Assembly: GCA_950097015.1 (NCBI GenBank) | Contig: CATNEN010000003.1 | Coordinates: 12,815,001 to 12,879,000, forward strand | DNA length: 64,000 nucleotides | Direction of reading: 5' to 3' | Source: Macrostomum hystrix | Lineage: Eukaryota; Platyhelminthes; Macrostomidae | Part shown: positions 48,418 to 60,688 of the stretch, piece by piece | How positions within the stretch are numbered: the stretch's first letter is position 1 | Layout of the letters: each line of letters opens with the position of its first letter | The notes under the pieces: generated by a model | The model's input: only the letters and a program-made list of their open reading frames with translations | What the model was told of the DNA's origin: nothing | The model's database searches: none | Translations under genes and position numbers: made by a program

Positions 48418-51400
48418 ATGCTTCACCCCGACAACCCGGATGCCGTCATGCCCTTCCCCTTGACGGAATCCGACAAGCGGGTCGGCTTGAAAACTTCGAT
48501 CGCTTTGCAACGACTCGCTGAAGAGGTCGACGCTGTTCGGCGGAGTTCGTTTCGAAAATGGCGCTTCAGTCTGGCGAGTTTTCGGCGACATCCGCCTATC
48601 GCTCTGTCTCATGTGCTAGTCAACCTGACTGTCTGGACTGTCCTGCTCATTGCCGCGGCCATCACCGACAGGCCTGAGGAGTGAGTCCGCCTGTCTGCCT
48701 ACCTGTCTGTCCACCTGTCTGTCCACCTGTCTGCCTACCTCTCTGCCCACCTGTCTGCCCACCTGTCTGCCTAACTGTCTGCCTTCCTCTCAGCTGCCTA
48801 CCTGACTACTACCCTTTACCTACCTCTCTATTTACCCTCTTTTTTACTTGTCTACTACCTTCTTCCTCTGCCTCCTTACTCACCTGTCTGTCTCTTCAAA
48901 ACAATCAACCCGCAGTTTTCTACCAGCCGGCGCGATGGCCGCCCTGCTCACAGCCATGCTTTTGCTCATCTTTACAAACGTAGCCGTGGCCCTGCTCATC
49001 GACTGGCTGTCGCACAATGGCGTTGATAGAAAAATTCAACACCTCTGCGCCGATTTAGCCGGTAATAATTGGAGACCTTCTGAATGATATTTTTATATTT
49101 ATATACATTTAATATTGAAATCCGGCGATTTCTGAAATAAACTTCGTTAGTTAAATAATTTCGTTAAGTTATATTTTTGATTAGTTAGTTTCTGTCGGTT
49201 TATTCGTTAAATCCCGCTAAAAAATAAGGATGTTTCTTTGGGTGATTCCAGTTGGAATCTGCGGTGTTTCCAGAAAAAGAAACAGCCGAACGGTGGAAAC
49301 ATACCAATCGGATGATTCCATGCTTAGAATCTACCCAACTGGGCGTTTTCTCGGTGCTTCTTGGTGGCGAAATGGAATCACCCAAAGATTCCTCCAGTTC
49401 GGAAGATTCCATGCTCAGAAACCGCTGAGGAATCGCCAGTAAATAATTCTCTGGTTGTCCCATGGGCCACTGGTTCGGGTGATTCTTCGGCGGTTTCTGC
49501 ACAATTTACGGTTACATCGGCTGCTTCCTGGGTGGTTTCTTTAACTCTTGCGAGATAGGGGGGATTTTCGTAGATTCCACTCCTATTTTGCACAAAAAAC
49601 CCGCCGAAGAAGCAGCCGATTTTTTTACAGGGATTGTTGCGAGAAATTTTTTTCGTTAGTTCTTTGATTCTGATTCTATGAATCATTAACTGCGTTAATT
49701 GTTTCGAAATTTCCTTTTGTTTATTTCGTTAATTTTTATTGTTAGATTCGTTACTTTAATTTCTTTTATTCGTTTGTTTCTATGATTACAATTTTATTGT
49801 GATTGTTTATTTGTATATCAGGATTGTTAAAGTTTTTTACTAGGATTTTTAATTCGTTAACTTCGACTGTTAAATTCGTTATTTTTACAGAATAATTTTT
49901 TAAATTAAAAAGTTCTTCTTATTTATGATTGAAAATTGGCAATTTCTGTAATAAAAATAAAAGTGCATTTTTAGCACTTGCAATTCGCTTTTCGCAACCA
50001 GTTTTCTCCCCTCCCCCCAGAGTACGCCCGCACGGTGTCCTGGTCGCCAAGAACAGCCTACACCGATCTGAACGCCCCCACCGTGTCCACCGTCCACTGC
50101 CACTGGACAGTCCGCGACGGCTGCCTAGTTAACCTGCCCGCCATTCTCCTAGTCAGAGATGACGTCATCTACGTCAGGCCCGGCTCGGCATTCAACGTGC
50201 ACTGCTGTGAGCTGCCACAACCGTCGGCTTCTACTTCAGTCAGATCGTTTGAACCCGACGATCGGTACCTGCCGGTGCTGCACGACCCAACCAGGCGATC
50301 GCTCGGCCGGCCAGTGTCCCACCGGGTCCTGCCGCCTCTGCGCTGCCGCGTCAAACTGACGCCCGCCGTTGATTTTGTGCGCGACTTTTTAAACCTGCAC
50401 ATTCGCGGCCAGTCGGATCTGGACGCCCTGTTCGCCAGGGGCTGTCGAGCCTGCCTGGCCTGCGTTGGTATCGTGTTCGCCCTGTGCCTAGCCGCCGCTC
50501 TAGCTAAGAGACACTTCATCGGTGAGGATTCGGTGAGTTTTTTGTTCACTTATCTGCGACTCGATTATCTCAAAAGAGAGGTCAGGAGTTCGAATCGAAG
50601 TCAAAATTTTAACATGTTTTTTTCATATTATCTGTATCTTACTAACTATTCAACTAATCGCTATGAATAACGTCGGGTTGTCTGGTGACATTAGCATAGC
50701 TTGGTCTTCCTACTGTTAAGAAAGAAACTTAATTTAAAATTGCTTTAATTGGTCCAGCTGTAAAACTGATGGATTTTGGTTGTACGTCTGTAATATCTTT
50801 TCCATCTACTTTAAGTAGTAACTTGTGATTTTGTGTGGCAGCCTCCCAGCCCACAAATCCGGATGGAAATTTTCATATGTTGCATGATTTAACTTTGATT
50901 AATCAGGTATCCGCAGCGTATGCCCTGGCCTTCCCCTGTCTGGCGTCCCTGCCCATCCTGCTGCTGACCTGTCCGCCATTGTGGCACGCTTTGAACCTGT
51001 GGGAGCTGGCTAAAGCTCTCGTGCATGTTCACGTGACCAGCTTAAGTAGCGACGAGATCCGGCAGCCGGACAGGCCACAATCGATGGACAGCCTGACAGA
51101 GTCCATTGGCTCACTGTCCGATCTGGAGACACGCGATGGCACCGCCTCGGCGTCTATTGTCGCCGGATGGCAGGAGGCATTCGATAAACTGATGTACCTC
51201 GTCACTGACAATGCCGAGATTGATTGGAAGCTTGTTCACTCATTTGGCACAATGTCCCGGCTCTGCTGCGCTGATAAGGTCAGTTTGAGCACGGTTGAGC
51301 AGTGTTTGAGATACCTGTTCTAGGTTTGAGCAGTATGTTCTGGTGATACCTGTTCTAGATTTGAGCAGTATGTTCTGGTGATACCTGTTCTAGGTTTGAG

Positions 51401-54400
51401 CAGTATGTTCTGGTGATACCTGTTCTAGATTTGAGCAGTATGTTCTGGTGATACCTGTTCTAGGTTTGAGCAGTATGTTCAGGAGATACCTGTCCTAGGT
51501 TTGAGCAGTATGTTCAGGAGATACCTGTTTTAGGTTTGAGCAGTATGTGTCAGGAGATACCTGTTCTAGGTTTGAGCAGTATGTTCTGGTGATACCTGTT
51601 CTAGGTTTGAGCAGTATGTTCTGGTGATACCTGTTCTAGGTTTGAGCAGTATGATCTGGTGATACCTGTTCTAGATTTGAGCAGTATGTGTCAGGAGATA
51701 CCTGTTCTAGGTTTGAGCATTATGTGTCAGGAGATACCTGCCCTAGGTTTGAGCAGTGTGAGCAGTGATGCCTGTTCCTAACTGTGCGCACATGTCGCCA
51801 TACCGCAGGAGGGCATTCTGAGCCTGCCCATTCCGCTGCCAGACAAAGTCTGCTTCTTACGCCGCAAGCATCGCCATCGCAATCCGGCGCAACGCAAAAA
51901 ATCTGACATCAGCCTCCAGACATCCGGCGGCGGTACATCGGAGGCCATCGCCCTGATGGACACGGAGGCGCATGTCCACGTCTTGGACGTGTCGCACGAT
52001 CCTAAAATAGCTTACCGTCTAGACTTTGACGATCCGCATTGGCGTCGCTATCTGAAGTCTTTGAAACCGCTCGGCCTAGCCATACTGCTCAACAACTGTC
52101 ACCCCTCTGTGCGGCCCAGTTACGACGCGTTCGCGCATCACGTGACCGCCGTCACCCTGCCGGACGATCCGCACGCCAGCGTCAATAAGCGGCGCTGCCT
52201 GTGCGACCTGGCTAGACTGGTTGGCTTCATAGAGACTGCCAGGGATCCGTTTAGTCTGCAGTTCACTTTAGGCACCTATCAACAGGTGATCATTCTTTGC
52301 TGATTGGCTAACCCGATAAGTTTTGTCCGATTTTTTGATTGATTTTTTTCATATACTCTATGTCGTCAGATTACCATAAATATCGTTATTTAGACCTCCG
52401 TTAATTACAATTAGATCTGATTATGCTTGAGCAGTGTGAGCAGGGATTCCTGTTCTAGATTTGAGCAGTATAGCAGGGAGTCCTGTTCTAGATTTGAGCA
52501 GTATAGCAGGGAGTCCTGTTCTAGATTTGAGCAGTATAGCAGGAAGTCCTGTTCTAGATTTGAGCAGTATAGCAGGGAGTCCTGTTCTAGATTTGAGCAG
52601 TATAGCAGGAAGTCCTGTTCTAGATTTGAGCAGTATAGCAGGAAGTCCTGTTCTAGATTTGAGCAGTATAGCAGGGAGTCCTGTTCTAGATTTGAGCAGT
52701 GTGAGCAGGGATCCCTGTTCTAGATTTGAGCAGTATGAGCAGGGATTCCTGTTCTAGATTTGAGCAGGGAATCCTGTTCTGTGTTTGACCAGTGTGAGCA
52801 GGGCAGTGGTTGAGGAGTGTGAGCAGGGAGTCCTGTTCTGTTGTTGAGCACTGTGAGCAAGGATGCCTGTTCTAGAGTTAAGCAGTGTGAGCAGGGATCC
52901 CTATTTTATGGTTGAGCAGTATGAGCAGGCAGTCCTGTTGCGCAGTTACGACGTAAAATATTAGAAATGTGCAGTTATTTAAATTGCATGTCAATATAAA
53001 AATGTCGTTTCTGAAATTGCCATTCGACATTCTACACACCGCAGGCTAGCAAAGAAGATCAAGCCAAAGATCAGTTTCTTAGGTTGCTAAGCGCTCTACG
53101 TCAGAAGGCTCCGATAGGACACACGTTTGGCTGCGCCGTACAGCAGAGGCACCTGGGGGGACAGTATTTTGTGCAGGGCTCAGCCGATATGCTCGTTTCT
53201 GAGCTGTGCTCAGATTATTGGAATGGCAGCTCAGTGGCTCAGCTGACTGAGGTGAGTTTGGATGCTGATTAGAGTAGCTTGACTTGAGTTTGAGTAACTT
53301 GGTTTGATTTTGAGTAGCTTCAATAAAGTTTGAGTATCTTGGCTTGAGTTTGAGTAGCTTCAATAAAGTTTGAGTAGCTTTATTTGAGTTTATGTAGCTT
53401 GACTTGAGTTTGAGTAACTTGGTTTGATTTTGAGTAGCTTCAATCAAGTTTGAGTAGCTTGGCTTGAGTTTGAGTAGCTTGGCTTGAGTTTGAGTAGCTT
53501 CAATTGTGTTTGAGTAGCTCCAATTGTGTTTGAGTAGCTCCAATTGTGTTTGAGTAGCTCCAATTGTGTTTGAGTAGCTCCAATTGTGTTTAAGTAGCTT
53601 CAATTGTGTTTGAGTAGCTTCCATTGTGTTTCAGTAGCTTTAAATCGATTTTGAATAGCTTGAACTGTGTCTGAAAAGCTTCAATGGAGTTTGAATTTGA
53701 GTTGCTTGAGGTTGAGGTTTGAGGTTGAGGTTGAGTTAGCTCGGGTGTTGAGCTAGCTTGCCGTTAATCCCGCAGCTGGACCGTAAGCGCCTGCTGAATT
53801 TCTACAGCCGGCACAGCTACTCAAGCTACTGCGACGCTTTCGCTTACACGCCTGTGCTCAACAAGATCTCTCCTAGCAGCAGCGGCAGCGGTGACAGATG
53901 CGTTGAGCTGCCACCGTTTCGACTCAGCGCCGAGGAAGCCGAAGATCCGCCGACGCCGATGCACTCCGGTGGGGCGCCCCTGTCGAGAACATTCAGCGCC
54001 GAGACCACGTTGAATCGATCTTCGAATCTGTCCTTGACAGACGTGGACGCTTGTCTGAGCATCCAGAGCGGCCAGGTGTTTCTCGGCTTGGTGGCATCGC
54101 AGTTTCAGGCCAACTCCGACATGGTTCGCCTGATCGACCAGCTGGAACTGGGCTGCATTCGCTTCGTGTACTTCAGCGAGGAGAACGAACTGCGCAGTCG
54201 AGGATTCGCCGAACGATTGGGGCTCGAGTCCGGCTGGAATTGTCACATCTCGCTGCGGAGCGACTCCTGCGTTGGCAGCCGGGTGACTGTCACGGCCGAG
54301 AGGGATGCGGCTACTGCGGGACTCACTGTGAGACTTAAGCGATTGCGGAGATGGGATTTCGTTGGTTTCCGCATTGGAAATTTCATATTTTTTGGGTTTC

Positions 54401-57400
54401 TGACTCAGATTGCGATTATTCTAGGTTTAAGTCTGAAATAAGATAAGGATTCTAAATTTGAGTTCAAATTCAGTTTTTACCGGTGTCAGTCAAAGAATAT
54501 ATTTTTCTAGTTTTGAGTTCAAAATAGACAATTTTATAATTTGGAGTCCAATATGGTATTATTCTAAGTTTGAGTCCAAAATGGGATTATTTAAGGTTTG
54601 AGTATAAAATGGGATTATTTAAGGTTTGAGTATAAAATGGGATTATCTAAGGTTTGAGTATAAAATGGGATTATTTAAGGTTTGAGTATAAAATGGGATT
54701 ATTTAAGGTTTGAGTATAAAATGGGATTATTTAAGGTTTGAGTCCAAAATGGGATTATCTAAGGTTTGAGTATAAAATGGGATTATTTAAGGTTTGAGTC
54801 CAAAATGGGATTATCTAAGGTTTGAGTCCAAAATGGGATTATTTAAGGTTTGAGTCCAAAATGGGATTATCTAAGGTTTGAGTCCAAAATGGGATTATTT
54901 AAGGTTTGAGTATAAAATGGGATTATTTAAGGTTTGAGTCCAAAATGGGATTATCTAAGGTTTGAGTCCAAAATGGGATTATTTAAGGTTTGAGTATAAA
55001 ATGGGATTATCTAAGGTTTAAGTCTAAAATGGGATTATTTAAGGTTTGAGTATAAAATGGGATTATCTAAGGTTTGAGTATAAAATGGGATTATCTAAGG
55101 CTTGAGTCCAAAATGGGATTATTTAAGGTTTGAGTCCAAAATGGGATTATTTAAGGTTTGAGTATAAAATGGGATTATCTAAGGTTTAAGTCTAAAATGG
55201 GATTATTTAAGGTTTGAGTATAAAATGGGATTTTGTCTTGTATTCTAATGTTTGAGTCCATAATGGGATTTTGTCTTGTATTCTAAGGTTTGAGTCCGAA
55301 ATGGTATTTTTCTAGCTTTCAGTTAAAAGGATAGAATTTTTATGTTTGTGTCTAGGATTGAATTTCTATAACTTTTAGTTCAAAATAAACTATTTTCTTA
55401 TTTGGTGTCTAATGTGGTATTGCATCTAGGTTTGAGTCCTAAATGGGTTGTTCCTAGTTTTGAGCTCAAAATCAGACTTAAGACACCGAAGTATTTTATT
55501 CATCCATTTTCATAATTGCTTCGAGTATTGGACAGGATCTGTTTAGGGTTCATTTTTACAGATTATTTATTTTCCATTGGTTTAATTCGAACGCGGCAAT
55601 CATTCTCGCGATTCTTCTGAATTGTACAGGTCAAGAATTTTGTGTGTTGATCAGGCACACAGAAATCCCACTTCTAGACAATGGGGAACAATTGCCTAGG
55701 GAACCGCAGTTGCTTCTTCTTCCTTGCTAGTGAGTAGTTCGTAGTCTTCTGGGTAAGCCGGTGGTTCTTGTTCATATTATTGGTCGACCGTGTCTTCTTG
55801 GTGTTCTGGGTCAGTAGGTCATTGTCTCCCGAGTCTTCTTGTCTTTTAGTCTTCTTGGCAGCTGCTAGTCGACCCTGTCTGTTGCGCTTGGCCAACAAAG
55901 GACGAGAGCGAATCAGATTACTTTTCGGTTTCCTCGAGCTCGGAATTCAGAAACATGTCACATGACTTTGCTTTTAAAAATAGCATATGAAGTCATCATG
56001 ACTCATTCCTAAAAATATATTAACAATTATAGCTTAGGTTTACTTTTTATATATTACTTTAAGTAGCGCGTTGAAAAAATTGCATATTTTACTACTCTCT
56101 ACACAGGGCGCCATGTCAGGTGCAACCCTGAGCCAGTGGGGCAGCGCACCGGCACTCATCAACACAGACACCAGCCGGGTGACATTCAAAGGTGAGCCAG
56201 ACGAGCTCATGTTCACCGCCTCCGGCGATGCAGCTGACGACGACAATTCCAGCGTTTCGGAGAACGTCGGCGGTGGCGATTCAGACGAGTCGGAAGATTC
56301 GGACGACAATGATCCGGCTAATAATAGCGCCGGCGGTAGGGTTTCTGGTAGCGGCGGCGGTGGCGGCGGTGGAGGCGCCGGTCGGAGCGGCCTGTCGAGT
56401 CGCGACGACAACCAGTCGGGCTGCAGCACGGCCAGCGGTCACCGAGCCGATGCGTCTCGCGAGGAGAGCGAGCTGCTCTACGTTGATCAGAACAAATCCA
56501 GACTGCCTAGGGGCATTGCGGAGATTCGGCCGCACCTGCAGAAGGTGGACAATGTGCCGCTGCAGGTGTCGCTCTTTACCGATTGCGATATTGGCGCCGT
56601 ATCTGAGATGCTGCTGATTATGCGTCAGTACGGAGAGAGATCAGTGCTGCTCTACTCAGCTCTCAGCTTGAGATCGTGCCGATTGGCTAAGATAACGGAT
56701 ACGGCTGTGAGTCGTGGGTCATTGAGAAGCCGGGCTTTTAGGTCACTTTTGAGTCGAGAATTTGCCATTGATGAGTCAAGCTCTGAGTTATGGATGAGTC
56801 AAGCTCTGAGTCATGGATGAGTCGAGCTCTGATGGATGAGTCGAGCTTTTGAGTCATGGATGCGTCGAGCTTTTGAGTCATGGATGAGTCGAGCTTTTGA
56901 GTCATAGATGAGTCGAGCTTTTGAGTCATGGATGAGTCGAGCTTTTGAGTCATGTATGAGTCGAGCTTTTGAGTCATAGATGAGTCGAGCTTTTAAGTCA
57001 TGGATGAGTCAATGATAAGTCGAGCTTTTTGAATCATTGATGAGTCATGGATGAGTCGAGCTTTTGAGTCATAGATGAGTCGAGCTTTTGAGTCATGGAT
57101 GAGTCGAGCTTTTGAGTCATAGATGAGTCGAGCTTTTAAGTCATGGATGAGTCGAGCTTTTGAGTCATAGATGAGTCGAGCTTTTGAGTCATGGATGAGT
57201 CGAGCTTTTGAGTCATAGATGAGTCGAGCTTTTAAGTCATGGATGAGTCGAGCTTTTGAGTCATGGATGAGTCGAGCTTTTGAGTCATAGATGAGTCGAG
57301 CTTTTAAGTCATGGATGAGTCGAGCTTTTGAGTCATGGATGAGTCGAGCTTTTGAGTCATAGATGAGTCGAGCTTTTAAGTCATGGATGAGTCAATGATA

Positions 57401-60400
57401 AGTCGAGCTTTTTGAATCATTGATGAGTCATGGATGAGTCGAGCTTTTGGGTCATAGTTGAGATGAGATTATGGGTCATAAATAATTCAGAATCAGGCTC
57501 ATGATTGAGTCGAGATCTGGTCATACAGAAATCAATATTTTGGTCCTAGTTGAGTCGATTTTGCATCAGTGAGCAGTGCCTAAATAACAAAATGATGTCT
57601 CTAATAATTCGCAGATCGCCCTGGTGCCCCAGCTGCCTCCCACCTGCCGCAGTGAGCCAGTGCCGCCAGTTGGCAGTCGCCGGGACCCCAGTCCGGCCTT
57701 TGTGGCAGCCAAACTACTCAGTCTGCCAGCAGGCTACGCGCCAACTCGACTAGCCATCGCCGGCCTCATAGCCGACTGTCGCTGCTCTGTTGAACGACTC
57801 AAACGGCCTCTGCGAGCCTTCCTATCCATGGCGCTGATGCTGTCTGGTTTGCAGGCTGCCAGCTGTCTGCTCATGCTGCCTCCCTGCCTATCAGCTGGCC
57901 AGGTAGCTGCGCTCTCGTTTGTACTGCTACCCTCCATCGCCTTTGGCACAGTGGCCAAGGCTGAGGATCGACTGAAAGCGCTGAACCAGCCAGCCAGGAG
58001 AAGGGATTTGCCTAGGCGGAAAGCGCTGACTGTTCGGTTAGTTGGTTGACTTGCTAGTGTTAAAGAGGCTTCTTAACTTAATGATTGCAACTAGTTTAAG
58101 AGGGCCTCTTAAAGGGGTAGTTGTTGTGGCACGTTCAAGGTAAACAGGCTTCGTTTTGAAATTATTATAATCGGGCGTCATTTTTGAAGAGTATTATTTT
58201 CGCAGGTTCAAAAATAGATTTAGGCGGCAAGTTCAAAGAGAACCACCTGGGATTTTTCTAAATGGAATTGTGGCGGCAAATTCAAAGGATAGTTAAAAAC
58301 GGAATTGTGGCGGCAACTTCAAAAGATAATTTAAAATGGAATTATGGCGGCAACTTCAAAGATAACTACGGAGGCTAGCTTAGTGTCGATTTCTGTCGCG
58401 GAAGTTCAAACAAAACTATATAGGCGAGTTTCAAATCAACTTTTATTGCAGCGGCAAGTTCATTCGGGTTAACCTTACAGAATATTGTTATTTCATATTT
58501 TTATAGTATTGTTTAATTAACCGCCTCGTTGTCTAGCTACCTGTCACTGCACCTGGCACTGACTTTGCCATCCGCGGTAGCAGCCGCCCTGGTGTTTCTA
58601 GGCTTCGTCTATTCCCAGTGCTCGCTGATGTCTAGGCGAGACAACTCAATGAGCAATAGTACCAACTCGCTGCCGGTCAGTTACGATAACGAGTCGCGGT
58701 TCATGGCTTCTACATTCTACTCTCAGTACTATCGTTTGAGCCTGGAGAATTTCACTACCTGCCTTGCGCATCCGACATGGACTCAGACAGATAATTATCA
58801 ACTGTTGGCTGCATTCCAATTTGTTCTATTCTGCTTTTTGATTCTGGTTTGCTGTAAGTGCCTGTCCCAACATTCTGTCTGTCTGTACTTTATAAGACAG
58901 CAATTATTGACAGCAGTATCATTTCTTAACCCGCAGTGATTACCTCTCTGGTTTTCGTCACGGAAAATAAGCGACCATTTCGCATGCCCAGTGCCAGCTT
59001 CGCTAGACTAAAAATCTGGGCCATGTGTCAACTGGCTATGTGAGTCTCTTCGGGTCTTAAAAGTGCAGAATGGATTGCTAATCTATACTCTGTGGATTGG
59101 GGAATACCAAATGGATTACTAATTTGTCCTCTTTGGATTTGGAAATACAGAATGGATTGCTAGTCTATCCTCTGTGGATTTGGAAATACAGAATGGTTTG
59201 CTAGTCTATCCTCTGTGGATTAGTTAACACAGAATGGATTGCTAGTCTATCCTCTTTGGATTTGGAAATACAGAATGGATTGCTAGTCTATCCTCTGTGG
59301 ATTAATTAACACAGAATGGATTGCTAGTCTATCCTCTGTGGATTAGTTAACACATAATGGATTGCTAGTCTATCCTCTGTGGATTAGTTAACACATAATG
59401 GATTGCTAGTCTATCCTCTGTGGATTAGTTAACACATAATGGATTGCTAGTCTATCCTCTGTACATTATGGAATGCAGAATGGTTTGCTAATCTATCCTC
59501 TGTGGGTTAGCCTGATTAGAGAATACACAATGGATTGATAATCTATTAATCAACGACGTCTGAATCTGTGAATATTTTCTCACGTCGCTAATCCGCAGCT
59601 TAATCTGCTCGCTGTTAATCGCCAGCTGGGATCTCTCGCTTCGCTCCTCCTGGGCTCGCCTGTGTGATCTGGGCCTGCACGTCTGGCTGCCGCTCATTTT
59701 CTGGCTGCTCGCGCTTGGACCCGTCAATGAGGTTGTCAAGCACAGGCAGATGCGGTGAGAACTTTATTTTTTCATGTTTAGCCTCCTCATGTACCTCGCC
59801 TTTTTACCTGTATTCTCTGTTACCCTAGCCTCATACCTCATTACCCTTGTTCCATATTACTTCAGCCTCATTACCCCTGTTCCCTATTACCCCAGCCTCA
59901 TTACCCCTGTTCCCTATTACCCCAGCCTCATTACCCGTGTTCCCTATTACCCCAGCCTCATTACCCTGTTCCCTATTACCCCAGCCTCATTACCCCTGAT
60001 CCCTATTACCCCAGCCTCATTAACCCTGATCCCTATTACCCCAGCCTCATTACCCCTGTTCCCTATTACCCCAGCCTCATTACCCCTGTTCCCTTTAACC
60101 CCAGCCTCATTACGCCTGATCCCTATTACCCCAGCCTCATTACCCCTGATCCCTATTACCCCAGCCTCATTACCCCTGTTCCCTATTACCCCAGCCTCAT
60201 TACCCCTGTTCCCTATTACCCCAGCCTCATTACCCCTGTTCCCTATTACCCCAGCCTCATTACCCCTGTTCACTTTAACCCCAGCCTCATTACACTGACC
60301 CTATTACCCCAGCCTCATTGCCTGATCCTTATTACCCCAGCCTCATTACCCCTGATCCCTTTAACCCCAGCCTCATTACCCCTGTTCCCTATTACCCCAG

Positions 60401-60688
60401 CCTCATTACCCCTGTTCCCTATTACCCCAGCCTCATTACCCCTGTTCCCTATTACCCCAGCCTCATTACCCCAGCCTCATTACACTGACCCTATTACCCC
60501 AGCCTCATTGCCTGATCCCTATTACCCCAGCCTCATTGCCTGATCCCTATTACCCCAGCCCCATTACCCCTGTTCCATATTACCCAGCCTCACTATTATG
60601 GCTGTTTACCCGCAGGATCAAGAGTAAAGAGGATCGAGCGGCACGCCTACACTTCGACACGAAGCTGGGCATGTACTCGCCTGTCTGA
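48418..60688 (+). CDS. TMEM94: TMEM94 orthologue, multipass P-type-ATPase-like ER membrane protein, 13 exons
   Basis: Vertebrate TMEM94 (also called ERMA) is an ER membrane protein related to P-type ATPases and implicated in ER magnesium uptake. Exons are 48418-48680, 48916-49061, 50021-50521, 50842-51278, 51809-52285, 53045-53251, 53776-54327, 56107-56706, 57615-58036, 58537-58853, 58937-59039, 59599-59754 and 60616-60688. All phases fit, giving 1417 residues (human about 1350). Diagnostic segments are RDGCLVNLPAILLVRDDVIY (near 170), FDDPHW/LKSLKPLGLAILLNNC, YCDAFAYTP, GQVFLGLVASQFQANSDMV, CIRFVYFSEENELRS, GWNCHISL, LPRGIAEIRPHLQKVDNVPL and the end HFDTKLGMYSPV. About ten hydrophobic segments occur: two near the N-terminus, two near 280-350 and the rest after 1125. 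The P-type phosphorylation region is DKEGIL (residues 448-453), interrupted by intron 4 after the Lys. Most introns carry private minisatellites. The ATG at 48418 is the best start; an upstream exon is possible. Confidence 0.96.
48685..48800. repeat. Short cctgtctg repeat in TMEM94 intron 1
   Basis: Degenerate tandem copies of ctgtctgcctac and ctgtctgtccac begin within about 8 bp of the donor. Confidence 0.85.
49062..50020. other. TMEM94 intron 2 with inverted-repeat cluster
   Basis: The 959-bp intron has no tandem array. Between about 49230 and 49620 it has several inverted repeats: ctttgggtgattcc (49237) pairs with ggaatcacccaaag (49374), atcggctgcttc (about 49517) pairs with gaagcagccgat, and tcttcggcgg pairs with ccgccgaaga. 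It may be an old foldback element. Confidence 0.6.
50522..50841. other. TMEM94 intron 3
   Basis: 320 bp between donor gtgagg and acceptor tggcag; no repeat is noticed. Confidence 0.75.
51300..51765. repeat. 35-bp minisatellite in TMEM94 intron 4
   Basis: About 13 copies of a 35-bp unit with cores tttgagcagtatgttctgg and gatacctgttctag. The first relic, agtttgagcacggttgagcag, starts three bases into the intron. The unit is related to that of intron 5. Confidence 0.95.
52425..52940. repeat. 33-bp minisatellite in TMEM94 intron 5
   Basis: About ten regular copies of a 33-bp unit, gatttgagcagtatagcagg with gagtcctgttcta, are followed by decayed copies to 52940. Both cores are shared with the intron-4 array across exon 5. 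Confidence 0.95.
53275..53700. repeat. 20-bp minisatellite in TMEM94 intron 6
   Basis: About 20 copies of tttgagtagcttcaattgtg, with cttgact and cttggct variants. The unit resembles the donor region of this intron (gtgagtttgg). Confidence 0.95.
54540..55310. repeat. 28-bp minisatellite in TMEM94 intron 7
   Basis: About 26 copies of a 28-bp unit with tttgagtataaaatgggatt and atttaagg or atctaagg. Edges decay into longer divergent units. Confidence 0.95.
55311..56106. other. TMEM94 intron 7, right part
   Basis: AT-rich intron sequence with decayed repeat fragments to about 55460, then unique DNA. No coding exon is recognised before the acceptor ctacacag. Confidence 0.5.
56760..57470. repeat. 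24-bp minisatellite in TMEM94 intron 8
   Basis: About 28 units of gatgagtcgagcttttgagt plus catg or cata. A larger block with the aatgataagtcgagcttttt variant occurs at about 57008 and 57389, showing block duplication. Confidence 0.94.
58037..58536. other. TMEM94 intron 9
   Basis: 500 bp with loosely repeated gcggcaagttcaaa and gcggcaacttcaaa motifs at 58220-58460. The spacing is too irregular to call a clean array. Confidence 0.55.
59050..59520. repeat. 41-bp minisatellite in TMEM94 intron 11
   Basis: About 11 copies of a 41-bp unit with cores ggattgctagtctatcctct and gtggattagttaacac. Early copies carry a tttggaaata variant. Confidence 0.94.
59825..60595. repeat. 30-bp minisatellite in TMEM94 intron 12
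   Basis: About 25 copies of a 30-bp unit with cctcattacccctgttccct and attaccccag, with tgatccct and ctttaacc variants. It ends about 20 bp before the acceptor of the last exon. Confidence 0.95.

Noticed and set aside
59774-60298. ORF with ITPASLPLFP repeats, and its minus-strand mirror
   Set aside because: Frame through the 30-bp array of TMEM94 intron 12.
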